A stretch of DNA of 64,000 bases from Rhodoferax sp. (GTDB taxonomy: Bacteria; Pseudomonadota; Gammaproteobacteria; Burkholderiales; Burkholderiaceae_C): positions 124,001 to 188,000 of the forward strand of contig NZ_JAAFIX010000007.1 of assembly GCF_013297935.1 (NCBI RefSeq). The letters run 5' to 3'. Shown in pieces: positions 36,857 to 45,955 of the stretch. Position 1 is the first letter of the stretch. The number at the start of each line of letters is the position of its first letter. The notes under the pieces are model-generated. The model saw only the letters and a program-made list of their open reading frames with translations, was not told where the DNA came from and searched no databases. The translations under genes and the position numbers were made by a program.

Positions 36857-39225
36857 TCGTAGTTACTAAAGCGGCTGTTGGAGCCGCCTGTTTCCCGCAA
36901 GTTCTGGTAGCGCGAAATATTCGACTTTAAGGTCTGGAGTGGGCTGACGCCCACACGGGTGAAGCCGACAAATTCCAGTTCGAATTTGATGCTGCTGGTT
37001 GAAGAGGTGGCGCTGGTCTGTACCCGCCCCACGACCACCCGCGCCAGCCAACAGCCCGCATCGTACTCGACACCCAACAAGGTATCGACCATGCGGTTTT
37101 CATTCAGGCTGTAGTTCAAACGGCCTACCCCGTAGTAACGGCCCTCACCCAAGCCGCCACCGGGGACAGCCGTGCGGCCGGAGTCACCCCAGAGATCATT
37201 CAGCGGCCATTGCCAGCTCACATCAATCTGCTCGCTGACTTCACGCTGGAAACGATAGGCCGCATTCAACACCCGGTAAGGCGACGGGGTGTAGCGAGCA
37301 CCGACGGTGGATCGACTCGACTGGTCCGTCAGCGGGTTGTACTGCACGGTCGAGTCCAGCCCCCATTGTTTGGACAAATTGACGCCGGCACCCAACAAGA
37401 TGTCGCTCCAGCCCGCCAGCGCCGGCGACGTGCTGGAATTCAAAGTGACGCGCTGGTCTTCAAAGCGGTAGCGCTGGGCGACACCAAAACGTGCCAACTG
37501 CTCGCCCGTCTGGGCATCCAGCAAGCGGGTTGTCAGGCCAAAGGTGGCGAGGTTGTTGTCTGAAATTTTGTCGTGCCCGACATACGCGTTTTCCGTAAAG
37601 ATACTGGCGAAGTTGAAATCGCTCGCGGCCGTGTCGTAATTGGGCAGGTAGCTTTGGTTGCGGTAGGGTGTCCGCACATAAAACAGCCGCGGCTCCAAGG
37701 TCTGTGTCATGTCGCGCCCGCCCCATTCCGTGTCGCGCTCAAAGACCAGACCACTGTCAAGACTGAAGGTAGGCACCGTACTCTCCGCAGAGCGCGTGCC
37801 GTTGGAGAGTGCCGAATCAAACTGGTACACCGATGTATGCAGCTGAAGCTTGGGCGTGATGAAACCCTGCGGCGCAATGAACGGGCGACTGAGCTGCGCC
37901 AAGCCATACATGCGCTGGCTATTGGGCTGCTGGGTCAAGGCGCGGTCGGATTCAAATTGCGACAAGTCCCCCTGCACCGACCAGTCAAACCCTTGGTCAT
38001 TGAGCTGACTCTTCAGCACATTCACCTGGGTCAGGTCATAAGGCGGCGTAATGACCGAAGTCGCAGACTGCAGGGTCTGCCAGCGCAAGGTGCGCCCCAA
38101 CACGGTGTAGCCCGAGCGGTTCCAGGTTGCTTGCACATCATTGGCCAAGGTCCGCGAGGTTAAGGGGCCAATGCTGGTGAAGTCGCTCCAGTAGTTGTCA
38201 TCGCTCACGCGATTCAGGTTCAGCGAATAGGCCACATTGCCCCAGTCCAGGCCGAGGTTGCCGGTTTGGTTCAGCGTTGCACCCCACCGGTCGGCACTGC
38301 GCAGCTTGTCGGCGGGCATGTAGTTGCCCCGCAGCACGCCGGAATAGGTGGGCTCCAGGTACCGGAACTCACCCGCTACGGTCACGCCCCGTGCGGTCAT
38401 CACCGTGGGCGAGATCGTTGCATCCCGGTTGGGCGCGATGTTCCAGTAATAAGGAACGGTCACTTCGGTACCGTTGACGTCTCCCAACCCGATGGTGGGC
38501 GGCATAACGCCGGACCGGCGGGCGTCACTCAGCGGGAAACTAATCGCCGGCACCGGCAAGATAGGCACGTCCATGAAATGCAAATACGCCCCATGGGCAA
38601 TACCGACATCTTCGCCCCGATCAAACTCAATGTCCGCCGCCCGCAGCACCCAATCAGGCACCCAGTCGGGGCCGGGCTTGCGCCGGCACGTGGTGTAAGT
38701 GGCGTTTTGCACCACGGTCCGGTTTTCGTCCAGAAAAACGGCCTTGGAGGCCTCCCCATGTGCGCCGTTCTGGAGAAACTGGTAGCGGGGGGCTTCAAAC
38801 TCGCCTTCAAAAGCCTCCACTTTGAGCTCCAGGGCGGGCCCTTCGAACACATTCCCGTTGCGGTTGATCCGCACGTTACCCGTGGCACGTGCGAGGTCGT
38901 CCGGCGCGAAATACTCCAGGCGATCGGCCTTGATCACCGTGCCGGACTTACGCATTTCAGCGTTGCCTTGCACCACGGTCTCTAAATCGGGGCGTCCGCT
39001 CAGCGTGTCACCGATCAAGAAAGTCGGTGCCGACTCCAGTTGCGCCGGGTTCACGGCTTCTTGCAGACGGGGGGAAGCGCGGAGTTGCAACAGCTCACTT
39101 TGCGCGGCCTCCTGTGCGTGCACCGACATCTGGACGCATGCCAGCGCCACCAGGGCCACGAGGCGGGTCAAAGGCGGCCGGCAATCAGGCGCCCCGACGG
39201 GCAGAGCGCACATAGAAAAACGCAT
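36853..39225 (-). CDS. lptD: LPS-assembly protein LptD
   Basis: 790 aa. Signal region, periplasmic OstA-like domain (residues 75-180: VVQGNAEMRKSGTVIKADRL, ATGNVRINRNGNVFEG) and a C-terminal 26-strand barrel ending in an aromatic-rich strand. Inserts LPS in the outer leaflet with LptE. The N-terminus is basic and proline-rich before the hydrophobic core (24-37), so the true start may be slightly internal. First gene of lptD-surA-rsmA, divergent from amgK. Confidence 0.95.
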   Translation of the reverse strand: MRFSMCALPVGAPDCRPPLTRLVALVALACVQMSVHAQEAAQSELLQLRASPRLQEAVNPAQLESAPTFLIGDTLSGRPDLETVVQGNAEMRKSGTVIKADRLEYFAPDDLARATGNVRINRNGNVFEGPALELKVEAFEGEFEAPRYQFLQNGAHGEASKAVFLDENRTVVQNATYTTCRRKPGPDWVPDWVLRAADIEFDRGEDVGIAHGAYLHFMDVPILPVPAISFPLSDARRSGVMPPTIGLGDVNGTEVTVPYYWNIAPNRDATISPTVMTARGVTVAGEFRYLEPTYSGVLRGNYMPADKLRSADRWGATLNQTGNLGLDWGNVAYSLNLNRVSDDNYWSDFTSIGPLTSRTLANDVQATWNRSGYTVLGRTLRWQTLQSATSVITPPYDLTQVNVLKSQLNDQGFDWSVQGDLSQFESDRALTQQPNSQRMYGLAQLSRPFIAPQGFITPKLQLHTSVYQFDSALSNGTRSAESTVPTFSLDSGLVFERDTEWGGRDMTQTLEPRLFYVRTPYRNQSYLPNYDTAASDFNFASIFTENAYVGHDKISDNNLATFGLTTRLLDAQTGEQLARFGVAQRYRFEDQRVTLNSSTSPALAGWSDILLGAGVNLSKQWGLDSTVQYNPLTDQSSRSTVGARYTPSPYRVLNAAYRFQREVSEQIDVSWQWPLNDLWGDSGRTAVPGGGLGEGRYYGVGRLNYSLNENRMVDTLLGVEYDAGCWLARVVVGRVQTSATSSTSSIKFELEFVGFTRVGVSPLQTLKSNISRYQNLRETGGSNSRFSNYE

Positions 39226-39315
39226 GGGCGAAAGGCAGAAACCACGTTATGAGGAGATGACACCAGAGCGCTGCACACAAGGCGCGGCGGCATGGCTTTG
39301 TAGAATGGATTATCC

Positions 39316-40440
39316 ATGACCCTCAGCCCCCACACAGTGCCTACTGCCACCCCCGCTATGTCCGCCTCCGCCCCACAAGCTATTCTGTGGACCGATCCGC
39401 AGCGGCAGCAACGTTTTCAAGACTGGTTTGAACACCAGCGCGAAGGTTTCGCCTTGATCCCGGACACCTTGGGCCTGGCGTCCGCAGATGCAAGTTTCCG
39501 CCGTTACTTCCGGGTCGAAAGCAATCGCGGAAGTCTGGTCATCATGGATGCACCGCCCGACAAAGAGAATTGCAAGCCCTTCGTGGATATTGCTGCTTTG
39601 CTGAACCATGCAGGCCTGCGCGCGCCGAAGATTCTGGCCTGGGACGAGGCGAATGGCTTCATGCTCCTCAGCGACCTGGGCACCCGCACCATGATGCAAA
39701 CCATCGACCCGGCACAACCACCTTTGGACTTGTACCTGAATGCGGTGGACACGCTGGTCCAGTGGCAACTGGCTTCCGCCCCGCAGGTGTTACCGCCATA
39801 CGACGAGGCACTGCTACGCCGCGAGTTGGAGCTCTTCCCGGAGTGGTACATCGGAGCCCACCGCCAGGTCCCCATCGATGCCGCCATGCGCAAAACGCTG
39901 GACGACACCTTTGCGCTGTTAATTCAAAACAACCTGTCGTGGCCCAGTGTCTACGTGCACCGAGACTTCATGCCCCGCAACCTGATGGTGCCTGATGATG
40001 CCGCACTGCCCGGAAAGTCGGATCCGCGATATCTCGGTGTGCTGGATTTTCAAGACGCCGTCTATGGCCCCATTACCTACGATATTGCCAGCCTGATGCG
40101 CGATGCGTTCCTGACCTGGGAAGAAGACTTTTGCCTGGACGTGACCATCCGCTACTGGGAAAAGGCGCGCAAGGCAGGCCTTCCGGTCGGCGACGACTTT
40201 GGCGAGTTTTACCGGGGCGTGGAGTGGATGGGGCTGCAACGCCATCTCAAAATCGCCGGCATTTTTGCCCGCCTCACCCTGCGCGACGGCAAACCCAAAT
40301 ACCTGGCCGATACACCGCGCTTTATCGACTACATCCGCAGCACCTGCAGCCGCTACATCCAGCTCAAACCCTTGTTGCGCCTGGTCGAGAAGGTGGACGG
40401 CATTGAGGTGCCCAATGTCTTCGCATTCGGCCGTTCTTGA
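39316..40440 (+). CDS. amgK: Aminoglycoside phosphotransferase-fold kinase (AmgK type)
   Basis: 374 aa. Kinase motifs VHRDFMPRNLMV (catalytic Asp) and GVLDFQDAVYGPITYD (metal Asp); N-terminal ASFRRYFRVE. The genomic place, divergent from lptD, is typical of AmgK, which phosphorylates N-acetylmuramate and N-acetylglucosamine at the anomeric position for recycling. MurU usually follows amgK; here it is about 16 kb away. ATG 39358 is another possible start. Confidence 0.85.
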   Translation: MTLSPHTVPTATPAMSASAPQAILWTDPQRQQRFQDWFEHQREGFALIPDTLGLASADASFRRYFRVESNRGSLVIMDAPPDKENCKPFVDIAALLNHAGLRAPKILAWDEANGFMLLSDLGTRTMMQTIDPAQPPLDLYLNAVDTLVQWQLASAPQVLPPYDEALLRRELELFPEWYIGAHRQVPIDAAMRKTLDDTFALLIQNNLSWPSVYVHRDFMPRNLMVPDDAALPGKSDPRYLGVLDFQDAVYGPITYDIASLMRDAFLTWEEDFCLDVTIRYWEKARKAGLPVGDDFGEFYRGVEWMGLQRHLKIAGIFARLTLRDGKPKYLADTPRFIDYIRSTCSRYIQLKPLLRLVEKVDGIEVPNVFAFGRS

Positions 40441-40496
40441 TCAAATCGCACTCCAGCCCTCGTATTCATTGCGCAAGCAGCTCCTGAATTCATAGC
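40441..40496 (-). repeat. Dispersed 56-bp repeat, copy G
   Basis: Begins at the base after the amgK stop and ends 5 bp before the rsmE ATG, so it fills the whole intergenic space. On the minus strand: GGAGCTGCTTGCGCAAT, then ACGAGGGCTGGAG. Confidence 0.85.
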
Positions 40497-40501
40497 ACAC
40501 C

Positions 40502-41227
40502 ATGCCTCGCTTCTATTGCGCAACACCTCTGCTGAGTGACTCTGAACTCGATTTGCCCGCGGGCGCTGCCCGGCATGTGCAAGTGCTGCGCCTGCAGCCG
40601 GGGGACTCCATCACCCTGTTCGACGGACGCAGCCAGGACGAGTTCGACGCCACCGTCACCCGCATGGGGCGCAGCGACGTACAGGTCCGCGTCGGCGCAG
40701 CGCGCAGCGCCGCCCGTGAACCGGCGCGGCAAGTCCACTTGGCGGTCGGCATGCCGGCCAATGACCGTATGGACTGGTTGATTGAAAAAGCCACCGAGCT
40801 CGGGGTCGCCTCGATCCAGCCCCTGATGACCGAACGCAGTGTGCTCAAACTCAGTGGCGAGCGCGCCGAGAAAAAGGTAGCCCATTGGCAGAGCGTGGCG
40901 ATTGCGGCTTGCGAGCAATGTGGCGGCAACCGGGTTCCCGAAGTGCGTGCGATGCAAACCCTCAGCCAGTGGCTGAAAAGCCCCCTTGCCGTCGAGGCCT
41001 CAAGCCAGCGCTTGCTATTGTCTTTGCGCCCGGGCAGCACGCCCGTTGCGCAGTGGGCTCCACCATCCGGCCCTGCCTGGTTTCTATCGGGGCCTGAAGG
41101 TGGTTTGAGCCACTCCGAAGAAGAGCTGGCTCTGCAGGCCGGCTTCTCGCCCGCCTCTCTCGGCCCCCGCGTACTGCGGGCCGAAACCGCTGCACTGGCA
41201 GCGCTCACCTTACTCACCCAACTATGA
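40502..41227 (+). CDS. rsmE: 16S rRNA m3U1498 methyltransferase
   Basis: 241 aa. N-terminal PUA-like part and a SPOUT domain with WLIEKATELGV, FLSGPEGGLSHSEEEL and the trefoil-knot end LRAETAALAALTLL. Methylates U1498 of 16S rRNA. No Shine-Dalgarno is visible because repeat G fills the space; translation may depend on reinitiation from amgK. Overlaps the MFS gene by 4 nt. Confidence 0.95.
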   Translation: MPRFYCATPLLSDSELDLPAGAARHVQVLRLQPGDSITLFDGRSQDEFDATVTRMGRSDVQVRVGAARSAAREPARQVHLAVGMPANDRMDWLIEKATELGVASIQPLMTERSVLKLSGERAEKKVAHWQSVAIAACEQCGGNRVPEVRAMQTLSQWLKSPLAVEASSQRLLLSLRPGSTPVAQWAPPSGPAWFLSGPEGGLSHSEEELALQAGFSPASLGPRVLRAETAALAALTLLTQL

Positions 41228-42393
41228 ACCGCAGCCTTTGGCTACTCGCTCTGTGCCAAGGGCTGTTTCTCACCAACAACGTCACCTTCATCGCCATCAA
41301 TGGCCTGGTCGGGCTCAGCATGGCGCCCTACGGGTGGATGGCTACCCTGCCCGTGATGGGCTATGTGGTCGGCGGCGCACTGGCCACCCCCTTGGTCGCA
41401 GCTACACAGTCACGCTTCGGGCGGCGCACCTCGTTCCAGATCGGTCTGGCCGTGGCGGTAGCGTCCGCATTGGCCGGGGCCTGGGCGGTTGCTAACCACC
41501 ACTTCTGGGGATTGGTTGCTGCAACCGTGGTGGCCGGGTACTACAGCGCCAACGGGCAGCTGTACCGGTTTGCCGCTGCAGAGCTGGCCCTGCCAGCTTT
41601 CCGCGAAAAAGCGGTGTCGCTGGTGTTGGCGGGCGGCCTCATCGGCGCGATTGCAGGCCCCAATCTCGCGGCACGCACCCGCACGCTGATGGAAGTGCCC
41701 TTTACCGGCGCCTACCTGGTACTGGCCGCCGTAGCGCTGCTGGCCATGGTGCTGATGGCGTGGGTGCAGTTCCCGCCGCACCAGGCACCCGGGCCGCAAT
41801 CCAGCGCGGGGCGCAGCCTGGGCGAAATAGCCCGCCAACCCGCATTTGTGGTGGCCTGCCTGAGCGCGGCCATGGGCTACGGCGTCATGAATCTGCTGAT
41901 GGCCGCCACACCGCTGGCCATGCAGCAATGTGGCCTGAGTTTTGACGATGCCGCACTGGTGCTGGAGTGGCACGTGATCGGCATGTTTGCGCCGGGCTTC
42001 TTTACCGGCCACTTGATCAAGCGCTTTGGCACGCTGAGCATCATGGCTACCGGTGTGGCGTTGAACCTGCTGTGTGTGGCCATAGCGCTCAGTGGCCTGG
42101 AGCTGCAGCAGTTTGTGGTGTCACTGTTTCTGCTGGGTGTCGGCTGGAACTTCTTGTTTACCGGCAGCACCACGCTCGCACTCAGCGCCTACCGCCCCGA
42201 AGAAAAAGACCGCGCGCAAGCGGCCATCAACTTCTGTGTGTTTGCGGTCATGGCCCTGAGTTCATTGGCCTCGGGTGCGCTGGTCATTACACAGGGGTGG
42301 ACGTGGCTCAACATCGGCTCCATTCCCCCGCTGATCCTGACCGCGGGCGGCCTGCTGTGGCTGCAACTTAAAGGCCGAGTAGCGCGTCCTTGA
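41224..42393 (+). CDS. MFS transporter
   Basis: 389 aa, twelve hydrophobic segments. Motif A region SRFGRRTSFQIGLAVAV, and NFLFTGSTTLALSAYRPEEK with AQAAINFCVFAVMALSSLAS in the C-half, resembles the YfcJ/arabinose-efflux type. Substrate unknown. Co-translated with rsmE. Its last 26 nt overlap the 3' end of the convergent chalcone isomerase-like gene. Confidence 0.88.
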   Translation: MNRSLWLLALCQGLFLTNNVTFIAINGLVGLSMAPYGWMATLPVMGYVVGGALATPLVAATQSRFGRRTSFQIGLAVAVASALAGAWAVANHHFWGLVAATVVAGYYSANGQLYRFAAAELALPAFREKAVSLVLAGGLIGAIAGPNLAARTRTLMEVPFTGAYLVLAAVALLAMVLMAWVQFPPHQAPGPQSSAGRSLGEIARQPAFVVACLSAAMGYGVMNLLMAATPLAMQQCGLSFDDAALVLEWHVIGMFAPGFFTGHLIKRFGTLSIMATGVALNLLCVAIALSGLELQQFVVSLFLLGVGWNFLFTGSTTLALSAYRPEEKDRAQAAINFCVFAVMALSSLASGALVITQGWTWLNIGSIPPLILTAGGLLWLQLKGRVARP

Positions 42394-42973
42394 GCTTGAA
42401 GTCGGCCGGAACCGGGCCGACCCAGATTTTGAGCACCATGCTGAAAAACTCCGCATCGCCGATAGGGGCCCCTTGGGCCTGCCCCTGGATGTAGAAGGTA
42501 GTCCCTTTACCGGGCACGAACTCCATGGCAAAGGTGTCGCCGGCCGCAAGTTTGGCTTTGCCCGAGAAAATTTCAATCAAGCGGGTGCTGGAAGCGGCAT
42601 GTTTTTGCACCAAATCAGCCGCTGAGTTGTTGGCCAGCCCCTTGATAAAGGCCATCCCAAGGTCGGTTCCGGGTAGCTCCCGCAAGGCCACAAAACTCAA
42701 GCGCTTAGGCCCCTGCATGGAAATCAGGGCCTCCGGCGTGTTCGCTTTGGTCGAGGTGTACAAGGCCATGTCGTAGACCTTGAAGATGGCACGGTAGCGG
42801 GTGCCTGCTCCATTCATTTGCAGAGGTACACCTTGCACCATCGACTTGGCCTCAAAGCTGCTGCTCATGGTGCCGGCCGCCGCCGCACCTTGGGGTGCCG
42901 CACTGAGCGCCGCCAGTACCAAGGCAGTAAAAATCGCTTGCTTCTTGTTGGATGGATTTGTGTGTGTAGTCAT
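42368..42973 (-). CDS. Chalcone isomerase-like exported protein
   Basis: 201 aa. Signal peptide ending about residue 33 (GAAAAG), then KVYDMALYTSTKANTPEAL and KRLSFVALRELPGTDLG typical of the bacterial chalcone isomerase-like domain. Ends DAEFFSMVLKIWVGPVPAD, a common family ending. Periplasmic; the plant isomerase reaction should not be assumed. GGGAG lies upstream of ATG 42973. Confidence 0.88.
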   Translation of the reverse strand: MTTHTNPSNKKQAIFTALVLAALSAAPQGAAAAGTMSSSFEAKSMVQGVPLQMNGAGTRYRAIFKVYDMALYTSTKANTPEALISMQGPKRLSFVALRELPGTDLGMAFIKGLANNSAADLVQKHAASSTRLIEIFSGKAKLAAGDTFAMEFVPGKGTTFYIQGQAQGAPIGDAEFFSMVLKIWVGPVPADFKLKDALLGL

Positions 42974-42994
42974 CCTTGATCTCCCTGATTGAAT

Positions 42995-45052
42995 TTAAAT
43001 AGTTCTGTGTTGCAGCCAGTTCTCCAAAGCCTCCACGGTGAGTGGTCTCGCAATGAAATATCCCTGTAAGGTGTGGCAACCCACCTCACTCAAAAACGCT
43101 TTTTGCTCCGCAGTCTCCACGCCCTCAGCCACAACGTTCAGGCCCAGGGCATTCGCCAGGCCGATTACGCCTTTGACAATCGCGCGGGAGTCACTGTCCG
43201 TCTCGGTGTCGTTGACGAACGAGCGGTCGATCTTGAGCTGGTGAGGGCGCAGTCGCTTCAGGTAGGCCAGTGATGAGTAGCCGGTACCGAAATCGTCAAT
43301 CGCGATCCCGACGCCGATCTGGCGCAGTCGCTCAATAATGCGCTGGCTGGTTTCGGTCTCGGCCATCAGCACGCTTTCTGTGATCTCGATCTCCAGCCGC
43401 TGTGGCGGCACCCCGCTGGCGTCCAGCGCGGTTTGCAAGCTATCCAGCAAACGATGATCCCGGAACTCCAGGGCCGAGACGTTCACCGCCATATTGCCGA
43501 TGTGAATGCCGCGCGCAGTCCAGTCGGCCAACTGCCGGCAGGCCTCGTGCAGAGTCCAGACTCCCATTTCTGCGATACGCCCCGACTCCTCTGCCAGCCC
43601 GATGAACTGGGCCGGGTAGAGCAAGCCACGGGTGGGGTGTTGCCAGCGCACCAGGGCTTCGACCGCCACGATCATGCCGGTCTGCGAGCAAACTTGCGGC
43701 TGGTAATGCAGCACCAGCTGGTTGTGGCCGATGGCGTAGGCCAGCTCCATTTCCAGCTCGAGGTTGGCCAACAAGCGAGAGTTGAGTTCAGAGTGGTAGT
43801 AGCTGTAGCGTGCACGCCCCAGCGTCTTGGCCTGGTAGACCGCAATGTCGGCGTTCTTGACCAAGGTTTCAAAGTCCTGGCCGTCCTCCGGAAACAGCGA
43901 GATGCCGATGCTGGCCGACACCTTGACCGGCACCTGTGCCAACACCACCGGGGCCTCGATGGCGCGCAACACCCGCTGGGCCAACTCTCCCAAGGATTCC
44001 CAATGGTCAATATCCCGCACCAGCACCAGAAACTCATCTCCGCTTTGCCGGCACACGACATCGACCTCACGCAGCACCTCGCGCAAGCGGCGTGCCACTT
44101 CAATCAGCAACGTATCTCCTGCAGCGTGGCCCATGGAATCATTGACGGCCTTGAAGCGATCCAGATCAATGAAAAAGATACCAAACTGCTGGTTATGGCG
44201 CTGGGCTGACAGCATTTCGCGCTGCACCAGGTCGATGAACAAGGAGCGATTGGGCAGCCCTGTGAGCTGGTCATAGAACGCCATCTGCTGCAGCTGGGCA
44301 TTTTTGTTTCCCAGCTGGGCGAACAGGTCACGCAATTCCTCCTGCACCTGACCAAGATGCCGCCCTAGCAAGCCCAGCTCATCCCGCCGCCGCCACACGA
44401 AAACCTGGGCTGACTCCGGGCGATGCGCGTGATCGAGCAAAGCACTGGCGTGCTCCTTAAGTCGCTCAATCGGCCTGAGCACCCGCGTCACTAGAATCGG
44501 CATCAGCACAGCCAGGATCGCCAGCGCCTGCAAGGTCACCAGCACCAGCATCTGGTCACGCCGCGCTTGCAACAAACCCTGGCCATAGGACGCATCGAAC
44601 CACACCACCAGGGTCCCGAGGGACTCCCCTGTACGCACCACGCTTTGTGCGCGCCGGTTTAAGCGCCCTGCCGCGGTATCTTTGTCCACGTCTCCCGCAA
44701 AGTCCTCACGCGTCCGTTGCAAATCGGGCGTGTTGGCCAGGCCGTCTTCAATGCGCACCGCCACAATCTGCGGACTCTCCAGCAAACGCGCGGCCGCTGC
44801 ATCCAGGGCCACCCTGTCCACCACCCACATGGGCTCCGCAATGGACACACTGCCGATTTTCAGCAACGCGGTCTCGCTCTGGGTTAACAGGGCCTGCTGC
44901 GACTTCTCGGCCAGCTTCTGCTCCAGCGCCAACAGCAACAAGGCCGGCAACAACACGCCGATCACCACCACCAGCATCATGGTGTAGCGCAAGGGCATGC
45001 CCCCGCGCACCATCAAGCGCATTTTTCTCCAGCCGGTGGAAATGAAGCTCAT
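42995..45052 (-). CDS. Membrane GGDEF-EAL c-di-GMP protein
   Basis: 685 aa. TM1 at about 23-43, a periplasmic sensor region, TM2 about 165-187, a HAMP-like linker and coiled coil, then GGDEF (signature SGDEF in CRQSGDEFLVLV) and EAL (VEALVRWQHP, ITESVL, DDFGTGYSSLAYLKR, AEGVET). EAL metal and catalytic residues are present, so phosphodiesterase activity is likely. The cyclase signature has Ser in place of the first Gly and may be active or only GTP-sensing. Confidence 0.92.
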   Translation of the reverse strand: MSFISTGWRKMRLMVRGGMPLRYTMMLVVVIGVLLPALLLLALEQKLAEKSQQALLTQSETALLKIGSVSIAEPMWVVDRVALDAAAARLLESPQIVAVRIEDGLANTPDLQRTREDFAGDVDKDTAAGRLNRRAQSVVRTGESLGTLVVWFDASYGQGLLQARRDQMLVLVTLQALAILAVLMPILVTRVLRPIERLKEHASALLDHAHRPESAQVFVWRRRDELGLLGRHLGQVQEELRDLFAQLGNKNAQLQQMAFYDQLTGLPNRSLFIDLVQREMLSAQRHNQQFGIFFIDLDRFKAVNDSMGHAAGDTLLIEVARRLREVLREVDVVCRQSGDEFLVLVRDIDHWESLGELAQRVLRAIEAPVVLAQVPVKVSASIGISLFPEDGQDFETLVKNADIAVYQAKTLGRARYSYYHSELNSRLLANLELEMELAYAIGHNQLVLHYQPQVCSQTGMIVAVEALVRWQHPTRGLLYPAQFIGLAEESGRIAEMGVWTLHEACRQLADWTARGIHIGNMAVNVSALEFRDHRLLDSLQTALDASGVPPQRLEIEITESVLMAETETSQRIIERLRQIGVGIAIDDFGTGYSSLAYLKRLRPHQLKIDRSFVNDTETDSDSRAIVKGVIGLANALGLNVVAEGVETAEQKAFLSEVGCHTLQGYFIARPLTVEALENWLQHRTI

Positions 45053-45098
45053 CTATTGCAATCTTTGCCGAGTACGCAAATACAAGCGCATCGTGTAC

Positions 45099-45941
45099 TC
45101 AGAACCGCTGGTCCAACCAGTTGCGAAGCGTCGCGAACACCGGGGCGGCATCTAGCTCATTGAATATCTCGTGGTACAGACCGTCAAAGCACACCGACTG
45201 CACGGTCGCAGCGGGTGCCGCTGCCGCGAAATCCCTGCTGCCTTGCGGGTTCACCAAACGGTCGTCCCCCGCGTACATGAGCAGGGTCGGCACCGTCCAG
45301 CCCGGCGCCGATTCCACCGTGGCAGGGCCCTCAGTCGAGAAGAACCTGGCCAAGCGCGCGGAAATGCGGTCGTGCACCCGCGGGTCACCGGTGTACGCCT
45401 TGACCACTGCGGGATCGTGCGAAATAAAGCTGGGGTTCAGGCCGTTGCCGACCCGCAGATTGGGCGCAATTTTGGGCAACACCGCGACCAGCAGTTTCTG
45501 AAACGCATTCAAACCCGGGTTGAGCGCCGGCGAGGACATTACCAGGGCATCCACCTTGCGCATGCCCAAGGACACAAACCGCCCGGTCACCAAGCCCCCC
45601 ATGCTGTGGCCCAGCAGAATCAGCGGTGTGCCCGGCTCCATGCGGGCCCGGGTGCTGTCAATAATGTCCGCCAGGTCATCGAGCAGGCGGGTGTCGGTCG
45701 GCAGGCTGCCAGGCAAGCCACCGCTTTCGCCGTGCCCGCATTGGTCGTAGCCCCGCACGGCAAAACCCCACTCATTGAGCCGCTCCGCCACATGCTCGTA
45801 GCGGCCGGCGTGTTCGCCCAAGCCGTGCACGATAAGCACCACGCCACGCATACGCACACCGGTCTCCAGCGGCCAGTCCTGCACTGCGAGGTTGTCGCCA
45901 TCGCTGGCGGTAAACGTGCTGAGGGTTGATTCAGAAGTCAT
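45099..45941 (-). CDS. Alpha/beta hydrolase, monoacylglycerol lipase/lysophospholipase type
   Basis: 280 aa. VLIVHGLGEHAGRYEHVAE, AVRGYDQCGHGESGG, nucleophile in GHSMGGLV, Asp in YAGDDRLVNPQGS and His in GLYHEIFNE form a complete triad. Hydrolyses acylglycerols or lysophospholipids. ATG 45941 follows an AGGA site; the longer frame begins with TTG. Directly downstream of the M20 peptidase gene (14 bp). Confidence 0.9.
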   Translation of the reverse strand: MTSESTLSTFTASDGDNLAVQDWPLETGVRMRGVVLIVHGLGEHAGRYEHVAERLNEWGFAVRGYDQCGHGESGGLPGSLPTDTRLLDDLADIIDSTRARMEPGTPLILLGHSMGGLVTGRFVSLGMRKVDALVMSSPALNPGLNAFQKLLVAVLPKIAPNLRVGNGLNPSFISHDPAVVKAYTGDPRVHDRISARLARFFSTEGPATVESAPGWTVPTLLMYAGDDRLVNPQGSRDFAAAAPAATVQSVCFDGLYHEIFNELDAAPVFATLRNWLDQRF

Positions 45942-45955
45942 GCGTTCCTGCCTGT